This document shows, in pieces, positions 54,576 through 63,151 of a DNA stretch of 64,000 nucleotides (position 1 is its first letter; each line of letters opens with the position of its first letter). The notes under the pieces are model-generated. The model saw only the letters and a list, made by a program, of their open reading frames with translations, did not search any database and was not told the origin of the DNA. The stretch is from CBDESM01 sp965205165 (GTDB lineage Bacteria > Chloroflexota > Dehalococcoidia > Bin125). The position numbers were made by a program, and so were the translations under genes. The stretch spans positions 2,170,001 through 2,234,000 of the forward strand of contig OZ242037.1 of NCBI GenBank assembly GCA_965205165.1. The letters run 5' to 3'.

Positions 54576-55427
54576 TCAGAAGCGCAGATCGAGGGCGATG
54601 TCGAGGGCGGGGGCGGAGTGGGTGAGCGCGCCGAGCGAGATGTAGTCGACGCCGGTCGCGGAGGTCGCCTCGACGTCGGCGAGCGTGATCCCGCCGCTCG
54701 CCTCGGTGGCCGCCCCCGCCTGCTTCGCGAGGGCGACCGCGGCCGGGAGATCGGCCAAGGCGAAGTTGTCGAGCAGGAGCGCGCCCGCGCCGGCCTCCAG
54801 CGCCTCCCGCGCTTCCGCCAGGGAGGTGACTTCGACCTCCACGGCGGTGGCGGGGCCGACGTTGCGCTGCGCGGTGCGCACGGCGTCGGCCAGGGTGCCG
54901 CCGCGTGCGCGGACGGCGGCGATGTGGTTGTCCTTGATCAGGACGCCGGCGGCGAGGTTGTCGCGGTGGTTGAGGCCGCCGCCGCAGCGGACGGCGAGGC
55001 GCTCGGCGGCGCGCAGCCCGGGCGTCGTCTTGCGGGTGTCGAGGATGCGGGCATTGCCCCCGCGTTCGGCGGCCGCGACCGCCTGCGCGCTGAGCGTCGC
55101 CGTCCCGGAGAGCCGCTGGAGGAAGTTGAGCGCGACCCGCTCGCCGCCGAGGATCCCCGCCGCGCCGCCTTCGATCCGGGCGATCCGCTCACCGGCCGTG
55201 ACCGTCCGGCCGTCCTCGGCATCCGCCGTGAAGATCGCGTCCGGCGCGGTGATCGCGAACGCGGCGCGGGCGAAATCAATGCCGCAGATCACACCGCCGG
55301 CGCGGGCGATCACGTCGCCGGCCGCATCGCCCATCCACTCGGCGAGGGAGATGGCCGTGACATCGAGATCGGCGCGATCTTCGGCGAGCGCGGCGGCGAC
55401 CAAGGAGCGGACGGCGGCGCGTTCCAT
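54576..55427 (-). CDS. nadC: Nicotinate-nucleotide pyrophosphorylase (quinolinate phosphoribosyltransferase)
   Basis: A 283-residue enzyme converting quinolinate and PRPP to nicotinate mononucleotide. ALNFLQRLSGTATLSA, ILDTRKTTPGLRAAERLAV and GGGLNHRDNLAAGVLIKDNH are the conserved active-site blocks; EASGGITLADV is the late one. Third gene of nadABC, six bases after nadB. Confidence 0.96.
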   Translation of the reverse strand: MERAAVRSLVAAALAEDRADLDVTAISLAEWMGDAAGDVIARAGGVICGIDFARAAFAITAPDAIFTADAEDGRTVTAGERIARIEGGAAGILGGERVALNFLQRLSGTATLSAQAVAAAERGGNARILDTRKTTPGLRAAERLAVRCGGGLNHRDNLAAGVLIKDNHIAAVRARGGTLADAVRTAQRNVGPATAVEVEVTSLAEAREALEAGAGALLLDNFALADLPAAVALAKQAGAATEASGGITLADVEATSATGVDYISLGALTHSAPALDIALDLRF

Positions 55428-55433
55428 CGAGGC

Positions 55434-56948
55434 CTACTCGATCGCCATCCGCCAAAAGCGGCTGCGGGCTTGGCGGTCGTCAGGATCGGAGAAGTCGGAG
55501 CGGACATGGGCGCCGCGGGTCTCCTCGCGGGCGAGCGCGGCGGCGATGATGGCGCGCGCCGCAAGCGCGGCGAGACTGGTCTCCGTGCGCTCGCCGCTCG
55601 CGATCGAAGAGCCTGCGTCGAGCTCGGAGGCGGCCGTCGCGAGGTCGTCGGCATTGCGGACGAGTCCCGCGCTGGCGGACATCGCATTGCGCAGCGCGTC
55701 CCAAGAGGGCGCGGCGCTGGAGGCGGGAATCGCGAGCGGTTCGGGCGCGGCGCCGAACTCCGCCGGGCGCGGATGTTCGAGCGCGGCCCGCGCCGCGCGG
55801 GCCGAGAAGACGGCCGCCTCGAGCAGGGAGTTCGAGGCGACGCGGTTCGCGCCGTGCACGCCCGTGGCGGCGCTCTCGCCGCATGCGTAGAGGCCGGGCA
55901 CGCTGGTGCGGCCGTCCAGGTCGGCGGCGGCCCCGCCCATGTGGTAATGCGCGGCGGGCGCGACCGGGACGGGGCCCGCCGCAATGTCGAAGCCGCGTTC
56001 GAGGCAGCCGGCGTGGACGCCGGGGAAGCGCGAGCGGATGAAGTCCGCGCCGCGGTGGGAGATGTCGAGCCAGACGCGGTCGGAGCCGTCGCGCCGCATC
56101 GTCTCGGCGATGGCGTTGGCGACGACGCTGCGCGGCGCGAGTTCCGCGTCGGGATGGACGCCGGCCATGAAGCGCTCCCCGGCGGCGTTCCGCAGGATCG
56201 CGCCCTCGCCGCGCAGCGCCTCGGAGACGAGGAAGGCGGAGCCGTCCCCGGCGACGAGCGCGGTCGGGTGGAACTGCACGAACTCGATATCGCGGACGAT
56301 AGCCCCGGCGCGGAGGGCGAGGCCGAGCCCGTCGGCGGTCGCGCCCGGCGGGTTGGTCGTGTGGCGGTAGAGCGCCCCCGCGCCGCCCGTGGCGAGGATT
56401 ACGGCGCGCGCTTCGATGGCGGAGGCGTTGCCGTCCGCGTCTTCGGCGACCGCGCCGACGCAGCGGCCGGCATCGATGATCAGCTCCCGTGCCCGCGCCC
56501 CGATGCGGAGGTCGAGCCCCGCGTCCGCCGCCCGCGCCGCCAGCGCCGACTGGATGTGGAGGCCCGTCCGGTCTCCGCCCGCATGCAGCACTCGGTCGAC
56601 CGAGTGCGCGCCCTCGCGTCCGAGCGCGACCCGCCCGTCCCCGCCGTGGTCGAAACCGACGCCGAGCTCGATCAGGCGGCGCACCGCCCCAGGTCCCTCC
56701 CGGGTCAGGGCGCTGACGGCGGCAGGGTCGCAGAGCCCGGCACCGGCGCGGATCGTGTCGGCGGCGTGGCGTTCGGGGTCGTCGTCCGCCCCCACCGCGG
56801 CGGCGATGCCGCCCTGCGCGCGGCTGGTGTTGGTGCCGTCGAGCGGCGTCTTGGAGATGACGGCGACGGAGCCGTGCTCGGCGGCGATCAGCGCGGCGTT
56901 GAGTCCGGCCAGCCCGCCGCCGATCACGATCACGTCGCAGCGCGTCAT
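55434..56948 (-). CDS. nadB: L-aspartate oxidase
   Basis: A 504-residue flavoprotein making iminoaspartate from aspartate. VIGGGLAGLNAALIAAEH binds FAD; NTSRAQGGIAAAVGADD and HAGGDRTGLHIQSAL are family motifs; AHYHMGGAAADLDGRTS and GVHGANRVASNSLLEA are conserved in L-aspartate oxidases. It feeds iminoaspartate to NadA. Four bases separate it from nadA. Confidence 0.95.
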   Translation of the reverse strand: MTRCDVIVIGGGLAGLNAALIAAEHGSVAVISKTPLDGTNTSRAQGGIAAAVGADDDPERHAADTIRAGAGLCDPAAVSALTREGPGAVRRLIELGVGFDHGGDGRVALGREGAHSVDRVLHAGGDRTGLHIQSALAARAADAGLDLRIGARARELIIDAGRCVGAVAEDADGNASAIEARAVILATGGAGALYRHTTNPPGATADGLGLALRAGAIVRDIEFVQFHPTALVAGDGSAFLVSEALRGEGAILRNAAGERFMAGVHPDAELAPRSVVANAIAETMRRDGSDRVWLDISHRGADFIRSRFPGVHAGCLERGFDIAAGPVPVAPAAHYHMGGAAADLDGRTSVPGLYACGESAATGVHGANRVASNSLLEAAVFSARAARAALEHPRPAEFGAAPEPLAIPASSAAPSWDALRNAMSASAGLVRNADDLATAASELDAGSSIASGERTETSLAALAARAIIAAALAREETRGAHVRSDFSDPDDRQARSRFWRMAIE

Positions 56949-56952
56949 CTGA

Positions 56953-58176
56953 TCAGGTGATTTCCAGCATCCGGTTGAGCGCGGTCTGCGCCCACTCGCG
57001 GGTCTCGTCGTCGACGGCGATGCGGTTCACCGCGCGGCCCTCGACCAGCGATTCGGCGGCCCAGGCGAGGTAGGCCGGATGGATGCGGTACATCGTCGCG
57101 CAGGGGCAGACGACGGGATCGAGGCAGAAGGCGCGCTTGCCCTCATGCGCCACCTCCTCGTTGAGCCGGTGGACGAGGTTGATCTCGGTGCCGATCGCGT
57201 AGATGCCGGGCCCGCCGTCGCGGACGTAGTTGATGATGAACTCGGTCGAGCCCACCGCGTCGGCCGCGTCGACCACCGGCTCCGGGCATTCGGGGTGGAC
57301 GACGACCTTGCAGCCGGGATGCTGCGAGCGGGCCTGCTCGATCTGATCGGTGCGGAAGCGGACATGAACCGAGCAATGGCCCTGCCAGAGCAGGACTTTG
57401 GACTGCTCGACCCGCTCCGGGCGCAGGCCGCCGAGCGCCTTGTTCGGGTTCCAGACGGCGGAATGGGCGCGCACGTCGATGCCGAGCGCCTTGGCCGTGT
57501 TGCGGCCGAGGTGCTGGTCCGGGAAGAAGAGCACGCGGTCGCCGCGCTCGAAGGCCCAGCGCAGGACGGCCCCGGCGTTGGAGGAGGTGCAGACCGCGCC
57601 CCCGTGCTGGCCCACGAACGCCTTCAGCGAGGCGGCGGAATTCATGTAGGTGATCGGCACGACGCGCTCCGCGTCGACGACCTCGGAGAGCTCGTCCCAA
57701 GCCGCGTAGACGTCGTCGGGCCGGGCCATGTCGGCCATCGAGCAGCCGGCGGCGAGGTTGGGCAGCACGACGATCTGGTCGGGCCGGGTCAGGATGTCGG
57801 CGCTCTCGGCCATGAAGTGGACGCCGCAGAAGATGATGAATTCGGCTTCGCCCGCGGCGGCGGCCTGCTGCGCGAGCTTGAAGGAGTCGCCGCGGAAGTC
57901 GGCGAACTCGATGATGTCGTCGCGCTGGTAGTGGTGGCCCAGCACGAGCAGGCGGTCGCCGAGCTCGCGGCGGGCGGCGCGGATGCGCTCGCGCAGCTCG
58001 TCGCCGCCGAGCCGCAGGTACTGCTCGGGGATCTCCGGCTGCCATTCCGGCAGGTGCGGCTCGGAGGCCAGCGGCACCGTGTCGATCCCGGTTTCGCATT
58101 GGTCGTCCGGCAGGTTGGGCGGCAGTCGCGGCGGCTGGTACTGCGGTGCGACGATCACGGGAGGTGCAGCGGGCAT
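56953..58176 (-). CDS. nadA: Quinolinate synthase
   Basis: A 407-residue [4Fe-4S] enzyme condensing iminoaspartate with dihydroxyacetone phosphate. LVLGHHYQRDDIIEFAD, IIFCGVHFMAESADIL and LPNLAAGCSMADMA give the first Cys region, with VCTSSNAGAVLRWA, VVHPECPEPVV and CLDPVVCPCATMYRI giving the later cluster cysteines. First gene of the nad operon and directly behind an NrtR operator. Confidence 0.96.
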   Translation of the reverse strand: MPAAPPVIVAPQYQPPRLPPNLPDDQCETGIDTVPLASEPHLPEWQPEIPEQYLRLGGDELRERIRAARRELGDRLLVLGHHYQRDDIIEFADFRGDSFKLAQQAAAAGEAEFIIFCGVHFMAESADILTRPDQIVVLPNLAAGCSMADMARPDDVYAAWDELSEVVDAERVVPITYMNSAASLKAFVGQHGGAVCTSSNAGAVLRWAFERGDRVLFFPDQHLGRNTAKALGIDVRAHSAVWNPNKALGGLRPERVEQSKVLLWQGHCSVHVRFRTDQIEQARSQHPGCKVVVHPECPEPVVDAADAVGSTEFIINYVRDGGPGIYAIGTEINLVHRLNEEVAHEGKRAFCLDPVVCPCATMYRIHPAYLAWAAESLVEGRAVNRIAVDDETREWAQTALNRMLEIT

Positions 58177-58194
58177 GGCGGACTCTCAGGTTGT

Positions 58195-58215
58195 TTAGTG
58201 TCAATATGACACTAA
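58195..58215 (-). promoter_or_regulatory. NrtR operator of nadABC
   Basis: A perfect palindrome with nine-base arms, TTAGTGTCA at 58195-58203 and TGACACTAA at 58207-58215, around three bases. It lies 19 bases before nadA and 65 bases after nrtR, and just past the predicted transcription start, so bound NrtR would block the polymerase. Confidence 0.85.
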
Positions 58216-58229
58216 CAGCGAATGGCGAA

Positions 58230-58259
58230 AGTGTTGCAGATCGCGGGCGGGATTGTCAA
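58230..58259 (-). promoter_or_regulatory. Candidate promoter of nadABC
   Basis: On the minus strand TTGACA (58254-58259), an 18-base spacer and AACACT (58230-58235). The -35 is perfect; the -10 is weak. The start would fall near 58223. Confidence 0.5.
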
Positions 58260-58280
58260 CCAGTTGTCCTCGCCGCGGCC

Positions 58281-58931
58281 TCACTCGCGGTCGCGGAAGC
58301 GGTAGAGGCGGGCCGGGCGCCCGCGACCGCGCATGCGGGTCTCGTCGGTTTCGCGGATGAAATCCGTCGCCTTGATCCGCCGCCGGAAGTTCCGCTTGTC
58401 GAGCGGCCGGCCGAGGATCGCCTCGTAGACGGACTGCAGTTCGCGCATCGTGAAGCGGGGCGGCAGCAGCGAATAGGCCGCGTCGGTGTATTCGAGCTTG
58501 TTGATTAGCCGCTGCCGCGCGGTCGCGATCACGTCCTCGTTGCGGAAGGCGAGCGGGGGCAGCGCGTCCAGCGGGAACCAGGCCGGCCGCCAAGCCGGGC
58601 GCTTGGCCAGCCGCACCCGGTCGCGGCGGACGAGCGCGAAGAAGGCGACGGCGACGCTGCCGTCCGCCGGCGAGGGGTCGAGGTCGTTGAACGTGTAGAG
58701 CTGCTCGAGGAAGAGGTCGGCGACCCCGGTCTCCTCGTCGAGCTTGCGGACGGCGGCGCTGTCGAGCGATTCGCCGGATTGGAGCGCCCCGCCGGGCGCG
58801 GCCCACTTGCCCTCTTCGGGTTCCGCCGAGCGCTCGATCAGGAGCGCGTCCAGCCGCCCCAAGCCGCCCGGCGCTTCCGGCTCGGCGACGGTGAAGATCA
58901 CCACGACCACCGCGACATCGGGACGGCGCAT
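58281..58931 (-). CDS. nrtR: NrtR-family regulator of NAD synthesis (Nudix-like + winged helix)
   Basis: 216 residues. An N-terminal Nudix fold has GGALQSGESLDSAAVRKLDEETGV, where the usual R-E at the centre of the Nudix box is R-K, so hydrolase activity is doubtful; NrtR proteins use this domain to sense ADP-ribose. The C-terminal part (LLPPRFTMRELQSVYEAIL, then RKNFRRRIKATDF-like) is a winged helix. The palindromic site next door and nadABC beyond it make the assignment firm. Start at ATG 58931, 11 bases after miaB. Confidence 0.88.
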   Translation of the reverse strand: MRRPDVAVVVVIFTVAEPEAPGGLGRLDALLIERSAEPEEGKWAAPGGALQSGESLDSAAVRKLDEETGVADLFLEQLYTFNDLDPSPADGSVAVAFFALVRRDRVRLAKRPAWRPAWFPLDALPPLAFRNEDVIATARQRLINKLEYTDAAYSLLPPRFTMRELQSVYEAILGRPLDKRNFRRRIKATDFIRETDETRMRGRGRPARLYRFRDRE

Positions 58932-58942
58932 CGCCGCGCGGG

Positions 58943-60307
58943 TCAGCCGCCGGCGGGCGCGGAGACGGGGCGGCCGCTCAGCGACCAAGCGCCGGCGCGG
59001 GTGATCGCCACGTCGATCAAGTCGCCGTTGGCGATGCTGCCGCGCGGCGCGTCGAAGTGGACCAGCTTCATCGTCCGCGTGCGCCCGGTGATCCGGTCGT
59101 CCGGCTCGTCCTCGGGCGACTTGACCGATTCGACCAGCACCGCCTCATCGCGGCCGAGGTACGCGGCGTTGATGCCGAAGGCGACGTCCTTCTGCAGCTC
59201 TTCGACGGCGTGCAGCCGTTCGGCCTTGACCTCCGCCGGCACGTCGTCGGGCTGGTTGCGGTCGGCGTAGGTGCCGGCGCGGGGGCTGTAGGCGGCGACG
59301 TGGACCTTGTCGAAGCGCAGCTCGGCCAGCAGGTCATGCGTGGCCTGGAAGTCCGCCTCGGTCTCGCCCGGGAAGCCCACGATCACGTCGGTGCTGATCG
59401 AGACGTCGCTCCAGAGCGAGCGCACCTTCTCGACGCGGTTTCGGAACTCGGCGACGGAGTAGCCGCGCCGCATCTCGCCGAGGATGCGCTCCGAGCCGGA
59501 CTGGACCGGCAGCGAGAACGCCTCGCAGACCTTGGGCAGCGAGGCCATCCCCTCGAGGATGCGGTCGGTCATGTCCGGCGGGTAGCTGGTCAGCTGGCGG
59601 ATGCGGAGCAGCCCGTCGAGCTCGTGCAGCTCCGCCATCAGGTCGTAGAGGTCGGCGTGCCCCGTGCCGGCGGCGACCGCCGGCTGATCCTTGCCGTAGG
59701 CCTCGACGGTCTGGCCGAGCAGGGTGACCTCGCGCACGCCGCGCTGGAGGTGCGCCTCGACCTCGCGGCGGATCTCCGCGATCGGGCGGCTGCGCTCGCG
59801 GCCGCGGCGGAGCGGCACGATGCAGTAGGTGCAGAACTTGTCGCAGCCCTCGATCACCGGAACATAGGCCGTCGCCCGCGTCTCCTCCGGGAAGATCGCC
59901 GGCCAGAACTCGCCGCCGTCGTCCGCCTCGTCCGCGATGTCGAGCAGCGCCGCGACGTCCTGGAACTGTTGCGGGCGGGCGAAGGCGTCGACGAAGGGGA
60001 AGCGCTTGGCGAAGGCGTCCTCGCGGCGCTCCGTCTTGGGCCCGACCATGCAGCCCATCACGGCCACCCGCATCTCCGGGTTGGCCTGCCTGAGCGAGGC
60101 CAGCGTGCCCAGCTTGGCCTGCGCCTTGTCTTCCGCGTGCTGCCGCACGGCGCAGGTGTTGAGCACGACCAAGTCCGCGTCCCGCGGCGAGTCGGTCGGC
60201 TCCATCCCCAGCCGCCGCAGGCCGGCCGCGAGCTTGGCGCTGTCGGCCGCGTTGACCTGGCAGCCGACGGTCCAGATGTGGAACTGGCGCATGAGGCGGA
60301 CTTTCAA
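58943..60307 (-). CDS. miaB: tRNA-2-methylthio-N6-isopentenyladenosine synthase
   Basis: A 454-residue radical-SAM methylthiotransferase. The N-terminal UPF0004 domain has WTVGCQVNAADSAKLA and NTCAVRQHAEDKA; the radical-SAM cluster is CDKFCTYCIVPLRRGRERSR; a C-terminal TRAM domain reads VLVESV...ITGRTRTMKLVHF. It adds a methylthio group at A37 of certain tRNAs. QVN replaces QMN at the first cluster Cys without loss of the Cys. It is the first gene of the miaB-nrtR unit, downstream of a tRNA gene in the same direction. Confidence 0.95.
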   Translation of the reverse strand: MKVRLMRQFHIWTVGCQVNAADSAKLAAGLRRLGMEPTDSPRDADLVVLNTCAVRQHAEDKAQAKLGTLASLRQANPEMRVAVMGCMVGPKTERREDAFAKRFPFVDAFARPQQFQDVAALLDIADEADDGGEFWPAIFPEETRATAYVPVIEGCDKFCTYCIVPLRRGRERSRPIAEIRREVEAHLQRGVREVTLLGQTVEAYGKDQPAVAAGTGHADLYDLMAELHELDGLLRIRQLTSYPPDMTDRILEGMASLPKVCEAFSLPVQSGSERILGEMRRGYSVAEFRNRVEKVRSLWSDVSISTDVIVGFPGETEADFQATHDLLAELRFDKVHVAAYSPRAGTYADRNQPDDVPAEVKAERLHAVEELQKDVAFGINAAYLGRDEAVLVESVKSPEDEPDDRITGRTRTMKLVHFDAPRGSIANGDLIDVAITRAGAWSLSGRPVSAPAGG

Positions 60308-60315
60308 TGAGATGA

Positions 60316-60405
60316 TGGCGGAGGGTGAGGGATTCGAACCCTCGACGGAGTTTCCCCCGAACCCGCTTAGCAGGCGGGCGCACTAGGCCGCTATGCGAAC
60401 CCTCC
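60316..60405 (-). tRNA. tRNA-Ser(GCU)
   Basis: On the minus strand the acceptor pairs GGAGGGT with ACCCTCC, the anticodon arm is CCCGC-CTGCTAA-GCGGG with anticodon GCT, a long variable arm typical of tRNA-Ser follows, and the T arm has the standard GGTTCGAATCC. CCA is encoded (60316-60318). It reads AGC and AGU. It lies 8 bases upstream of miaB. Confidence 0.95.
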
Positions 60406-60457
60406 GCCACCGATGGTACCAGCGGAGCGCCGAGCGATCGGCCCTAACCTGCGCCGA

Positions 60458-61354
60458 ATGAAACGGATTGCACAACGGCTGCGCGGCGCGCCCCTCCGGG
60501 CCGCCGCGCTGGCGATGCGGCTCCTGATGCGCCCGTCCGCGATCCCCGCGGCCGCGGCGGCCGTCATCGCCGCCGCCGTGATCTTCGCGGCCGCCCTCGG
60601 CGCCGCCACCAAGTCGGACGGCTTCGTGCTCCGCTCCGACGACGGCCTCCCGTTCGTGGCCGAACTGACCGGCAACGGCGACCGCTGGGTGCTGCTCGGC
60701 CACATGTGGCCGACCAACCGCCACATCTGGGACGTGCTCGAGGCCCGCCTGATCGCCGAGGGCTACCGCGTGCTCAGCTGGGACTTCCGCTGCCACGGCG
60801 ACACCCGCTGCTGGTACAGCGGCGAGCGCGTCGACGACGTACCCGACGTCTACCGCGAATGGGAAGCGGCCTTGGACCACGCGATCGAGGAGGGCGCGGA
60901 GGAGATCATCGGGATCGGCGCAAGCATGGGCGGCACCTCGCTGATGCAGATCGCCGCCTACCGCGCCGAGTTCGTCGCCGTCGCCGCCATCTCCAGCCCC
61001 AACGTCTTCCCCAACAAGCCGCCCGAAAACTACCGCGACGGCCGGCTCGACGGCCTCTCCAACGTCGGCGACATCGCCGTCCCCAAGCTCTTCATGGTCG
61101 GCGCCTCCAACCGCTGCGCCTACCTCTACTCCCAGCGCTTCTTCGAGCAGTCCGCCGCCCCCTCCCGCCTGGTCGTCTACGACACTGACCTGCACGGCAC
61201 CACGATGATCGACGACCCCCGGTTCCGCCCCGACGCCCAGCGCGAAATCCTCGCCTTCCTCCGCACCCACGCCTCAATGCAAGGCAAAACCATCCGCAAC
61301 GAAGCCCCCGCCACAGTCGCCTACGACGAGTGCTACCCCCCCGACGAGGACTGA
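60458..61354 (+). CDS. Alpha/beta hydrolase with N-terminal membrane anchor
   Basis: 298 residues from ATG 60458. A hydrophobic segment (IPAAAAAVIAAAVIFAAALG) near residues 30-50 should tether or export it. WVLLGHMWPTNRHIWDVLEA, VLSWDFRCHGDTRC and GIGASMGGTSLMQIA give the fold, with the Ser nucleophile in the last. YDTDLHGTTMI has the likely catalytic His. Substrate unknown. TAACCT at 60445-60450 looks like a -10 element only seven bases before the ATG, which would make the mRNA leaderless. Confidence 0.82.
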   Translation: MKRIAQRLRGAPLRAAALAMRLLMRPSAIPAAAAAVIAAAVIFAAALGAATKSDGFVLRSDDGLPFVAELTGNGDRWVLLGHMWPTNRHIWDVLEARLIAEGYRVLSWDFRCHGDTRCWYSGERVDDVPDVYREWEAALDHAIEEGAEEIIGIGASMGGTSLMQIAAYRAEFVAVAAISSPNVFPNKPPENYRDGRLDGLSNVGDIAVPKLFMVGASNRCAYLYSQRFFEQSAAPSRLVVYDTDLHGTTMIDDPRFRPDAQREILAFLRTHASMQGKTIRNEAPATVAYDECYPPDED

Positions 61355-61953
61355 GCCGCGATTTCCAGGCGCTTCTCCATGCGGTGGACTTCGTCGGAGC
61401 CGGTGACGTACTTGACCAGGAAGCCGCGGGTGGTCTTGACGATCCGGTAGCCGAGGCGCTCGTAGAGGCGGATTGCGCCGTGGTTGTCGCCGATCACGTC
61501 CAGGGCGAGCAGGGGCAGGCCGAGCTCGCGGGCGCGGGCTTCCGCTTCGGCCATCAGCTTGCCGCCGATGCCCAAGCCGCGGATCTCGGCGTCGACCGCG
61601 ATTGATTCGACGTAGAACGCATTGCGCGGCGGCGACTCGTTCAGCAGGAGGAAATTGAACAGCACGCGCAGCGTCTTCAGCGGCCAGAACGTCGTGAGCA
61701 GCCGCCGCGTGCCGATGTTGTAGAACTCTTCGCCGTTGCCATGCCGGGTGAGGATGCCGGCGATGCGGCCGTCCACGATTGCGGTCCAGCAGGCGGTCCG
61801 GTCGACCTCTCCCGCGAAGAGGCGGACCATGTCCTCCGGGCCGTCCAAGCCGATCCGCAGCTTGTAGGCGAAGGCGGCGTGCAGGATGCGCAGCGCGCCG
61901 GCCTCGTGCTCGGCGGTCAAGCCGTCGCGGATCTCGACTTCGGCGGCGCTCAC
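61333..61953 (-). CDS. GNAT-family N-acetyltransferase
   Basis: About 206 residues from GTG 61953. YVESIAVDAEIRGLGIGGKLM contains the acetyl-CoA pyrophosphate loop (RGLGIGG), and LLALDVIGDNHGAIRLYERLGYRIV is the second half of the GNAT fold. Acceptor unknown. The start overlaps the upstream stop as GTGA, and the 3' end overlaps the convergent hydrolase gene by 22 bases. Confidence 0.85.
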   Translation of the reverse strand: MSAAEVEIRDGLTAEHEAGALRILHAAFAYKLRIGLDGPEDMVRLFAGEVDRTACWTAIVDGRIAGILTRHGNGEEFYNIGTRRLLTTFWPLKTLRVLFNFLLLNESPPRNAFYVESIAVDAEIRGLGIGGKLMAEAEARARELGLPLLALDVIGDNHGAIRLYERLGYRIVKTTRGFLVKYVTGSDEVHRMEKRLEIAAQSSSGG

Positions 61954-62195
61954 TGCTCGTCGGTTTCGGGCGGCGCGCGCCTGGCGAGGAACCACATGAC
62001 GGCGGGGAGGGCGATCAGGGTCGCGGCGAGGCCGACGGCGACGCCGGCCCAGGGGCTGACGGCGAGGCCGATGATGATCATCAGCGCGATGCCGATCAGC
62101 GGGGCGATCACGCCGGCGCGGGCGGCGTCGGCCGGGCGCCGCTGCATCGCGGCCAGCAGGCCGCGGCGTTCGGGCCTGGGAGGCTGCTCGGACAC
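61950..62195 (-). CDS. Small two-span membrane protein
   Basis: 81 residues, no family recognised. Basic N-terminus, then two hydrophobic spans (AGVIAPLIGIALMIIIGLA and AGVAVGLAATLIALPAVMW) and an acidic tail (PPETDEQ). GTG 62195 lies five bases after the sucD stop. The open frame upstream is antisense of sucD. Tight spacing on both sides implies co-transcription with sucCD and the acetyltransferase. Confidence 0.6.
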   Translation of the reverse strand: MSEQPPRPERRGLLAAMQRRPADAARAGVIAPLIGIALMIIIGLAVSPWAGVAVGLAATLIALPAVMWFLARRAPPETDEQ

Positions 62196-62200
62196 TGGCG

Positions 62201-63124
62201 TCAGTCCCGGGCCTCGGAGATCGCGCCGTCCAGCCCGTGCTGCTTGAGCACGCGGAGCATCGTCGCCCCGATCCGGGCCGGGCTGCGCGAGATCACCGCG
62301 CCGTTCTCCTTGAGCACCGACAGCTTCGCCTCCGCCGTCCCGTCCCTGCCCTCGATGATCGCGCCCGCGTGCCCCATGCGCCGGCCGGGAGGCGCCGACG
62401 CGCCGGCCACGAAGGCCACCACCGGCTTCTTCATCTCGCGCTTGATGTAGGCCGCCGAGGCCTGCTCCGCCGTGCCGCCGATCTCGCCGATCAGCACCAC
62501 CGCGTCCGTCTCCGGGTCCTTGTTGAACCATTGCAGGATCGAGACCTGCTGCTCGCCGATGATCGGGTCTCCGCCCACGCCGACGCAGGTGGACTGGCCG
62601 ATGCCGAGCCGGCTGAGCTGGTCGACCGCCTCGTAGACCAGCGTGCCGGAGCGCGAGACGACGCCGACCCGGCCCGGCATGAAGACGTCGGGCGGGTGGA
62701 TGCCGACCCGGCAGCGGCTGGCCGGATGGATCACGCCCGGGCAGTTGGGCCCGATCAGCCGCGACTTGGATCCCTCCAGCGCCTGGCGCACGCGGATCAT
62801 GTCGTGCACGGGCACGCCCTCGGTGATGCAGATGATCAGAGGGATCTCCTCGGCCGCGGCCTCGAGGATCGCATCGGCCGCCCCCGGCGCGGGGACGTAG
62901 ATGATCGTGCAGTTGGGCTTGGCCTCCGCGGCCGCCTGCCTGGCGGTCGGGAAGACGGGGAAGCCCTCGAACTCGTCGCCGCCGCGGAAGCCGGGGTGGA
63001 CGCCCGCGACGACCTTGGTGCCGTAGGCGAGCGAGCGGCGGATCTGATTCTGGCCCTCGCCGCCGAGGCCCTGGATCATGACGCGGGTGTTCTTGTTGAG
63101 CAGTTTGGCGAGCGGCGGCTTCAT
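62201..63124 (-). CDS. sucD: Succinyl-CoA synthetase alpha subunit
   Basis: A 307-residue subunit that carries the phosphohistidine in the citric acid cycle step making ATP or GTP. QGLGGEGQNQIRRSLAYGTKVVAGVHP is the CoA-binding start, IICITEGVPVHDMIRVRQ and RLIGPNCPGVI follow, and the active-site loop reads GRRMGHAGAIIEG with His. E. coli SucD has 289 residues. It is 27 bases after sucC. Confidence 0.96.
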   Translation of the reverse strand: MKPPLAKLLNKNTRVMIQGLGGEGQNQIRRSLAYGTKVVAGVHPGFRGGDEFEGFPVFPTARQAAAEAKPNCTIIYVPAPGAADAILEAAAEEIPLIICITEGVPVHDMIRVRQALEGSKSRLIGPNCPGVIHPASRCRVGIHPPDVFMPGRVGVVSRSGTLVYEAVDQLSRLGIGQSTCVGVGGDPIIGEQQVSILQWFNKDPETDAVVLIGEIGGTAEQASAAYIKREMKKPVVAFVAGASAPPGRRMGHAGAIIEGRDGTAEAKLSVLKENGAVISRSPARIGATMLRVLKQHGLDGAISEARD

Positions 63125-63151
63125 GTGCGGTCTCCGTGTTGCGGGGCTGGG

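Noticed and set aside
60316..60405. tRNA-Ser gene considered as an integration (att) site
   Set aside because: No integrase gene and no repeat of the tRNA 3' end seen nearby; both sides are core genes.
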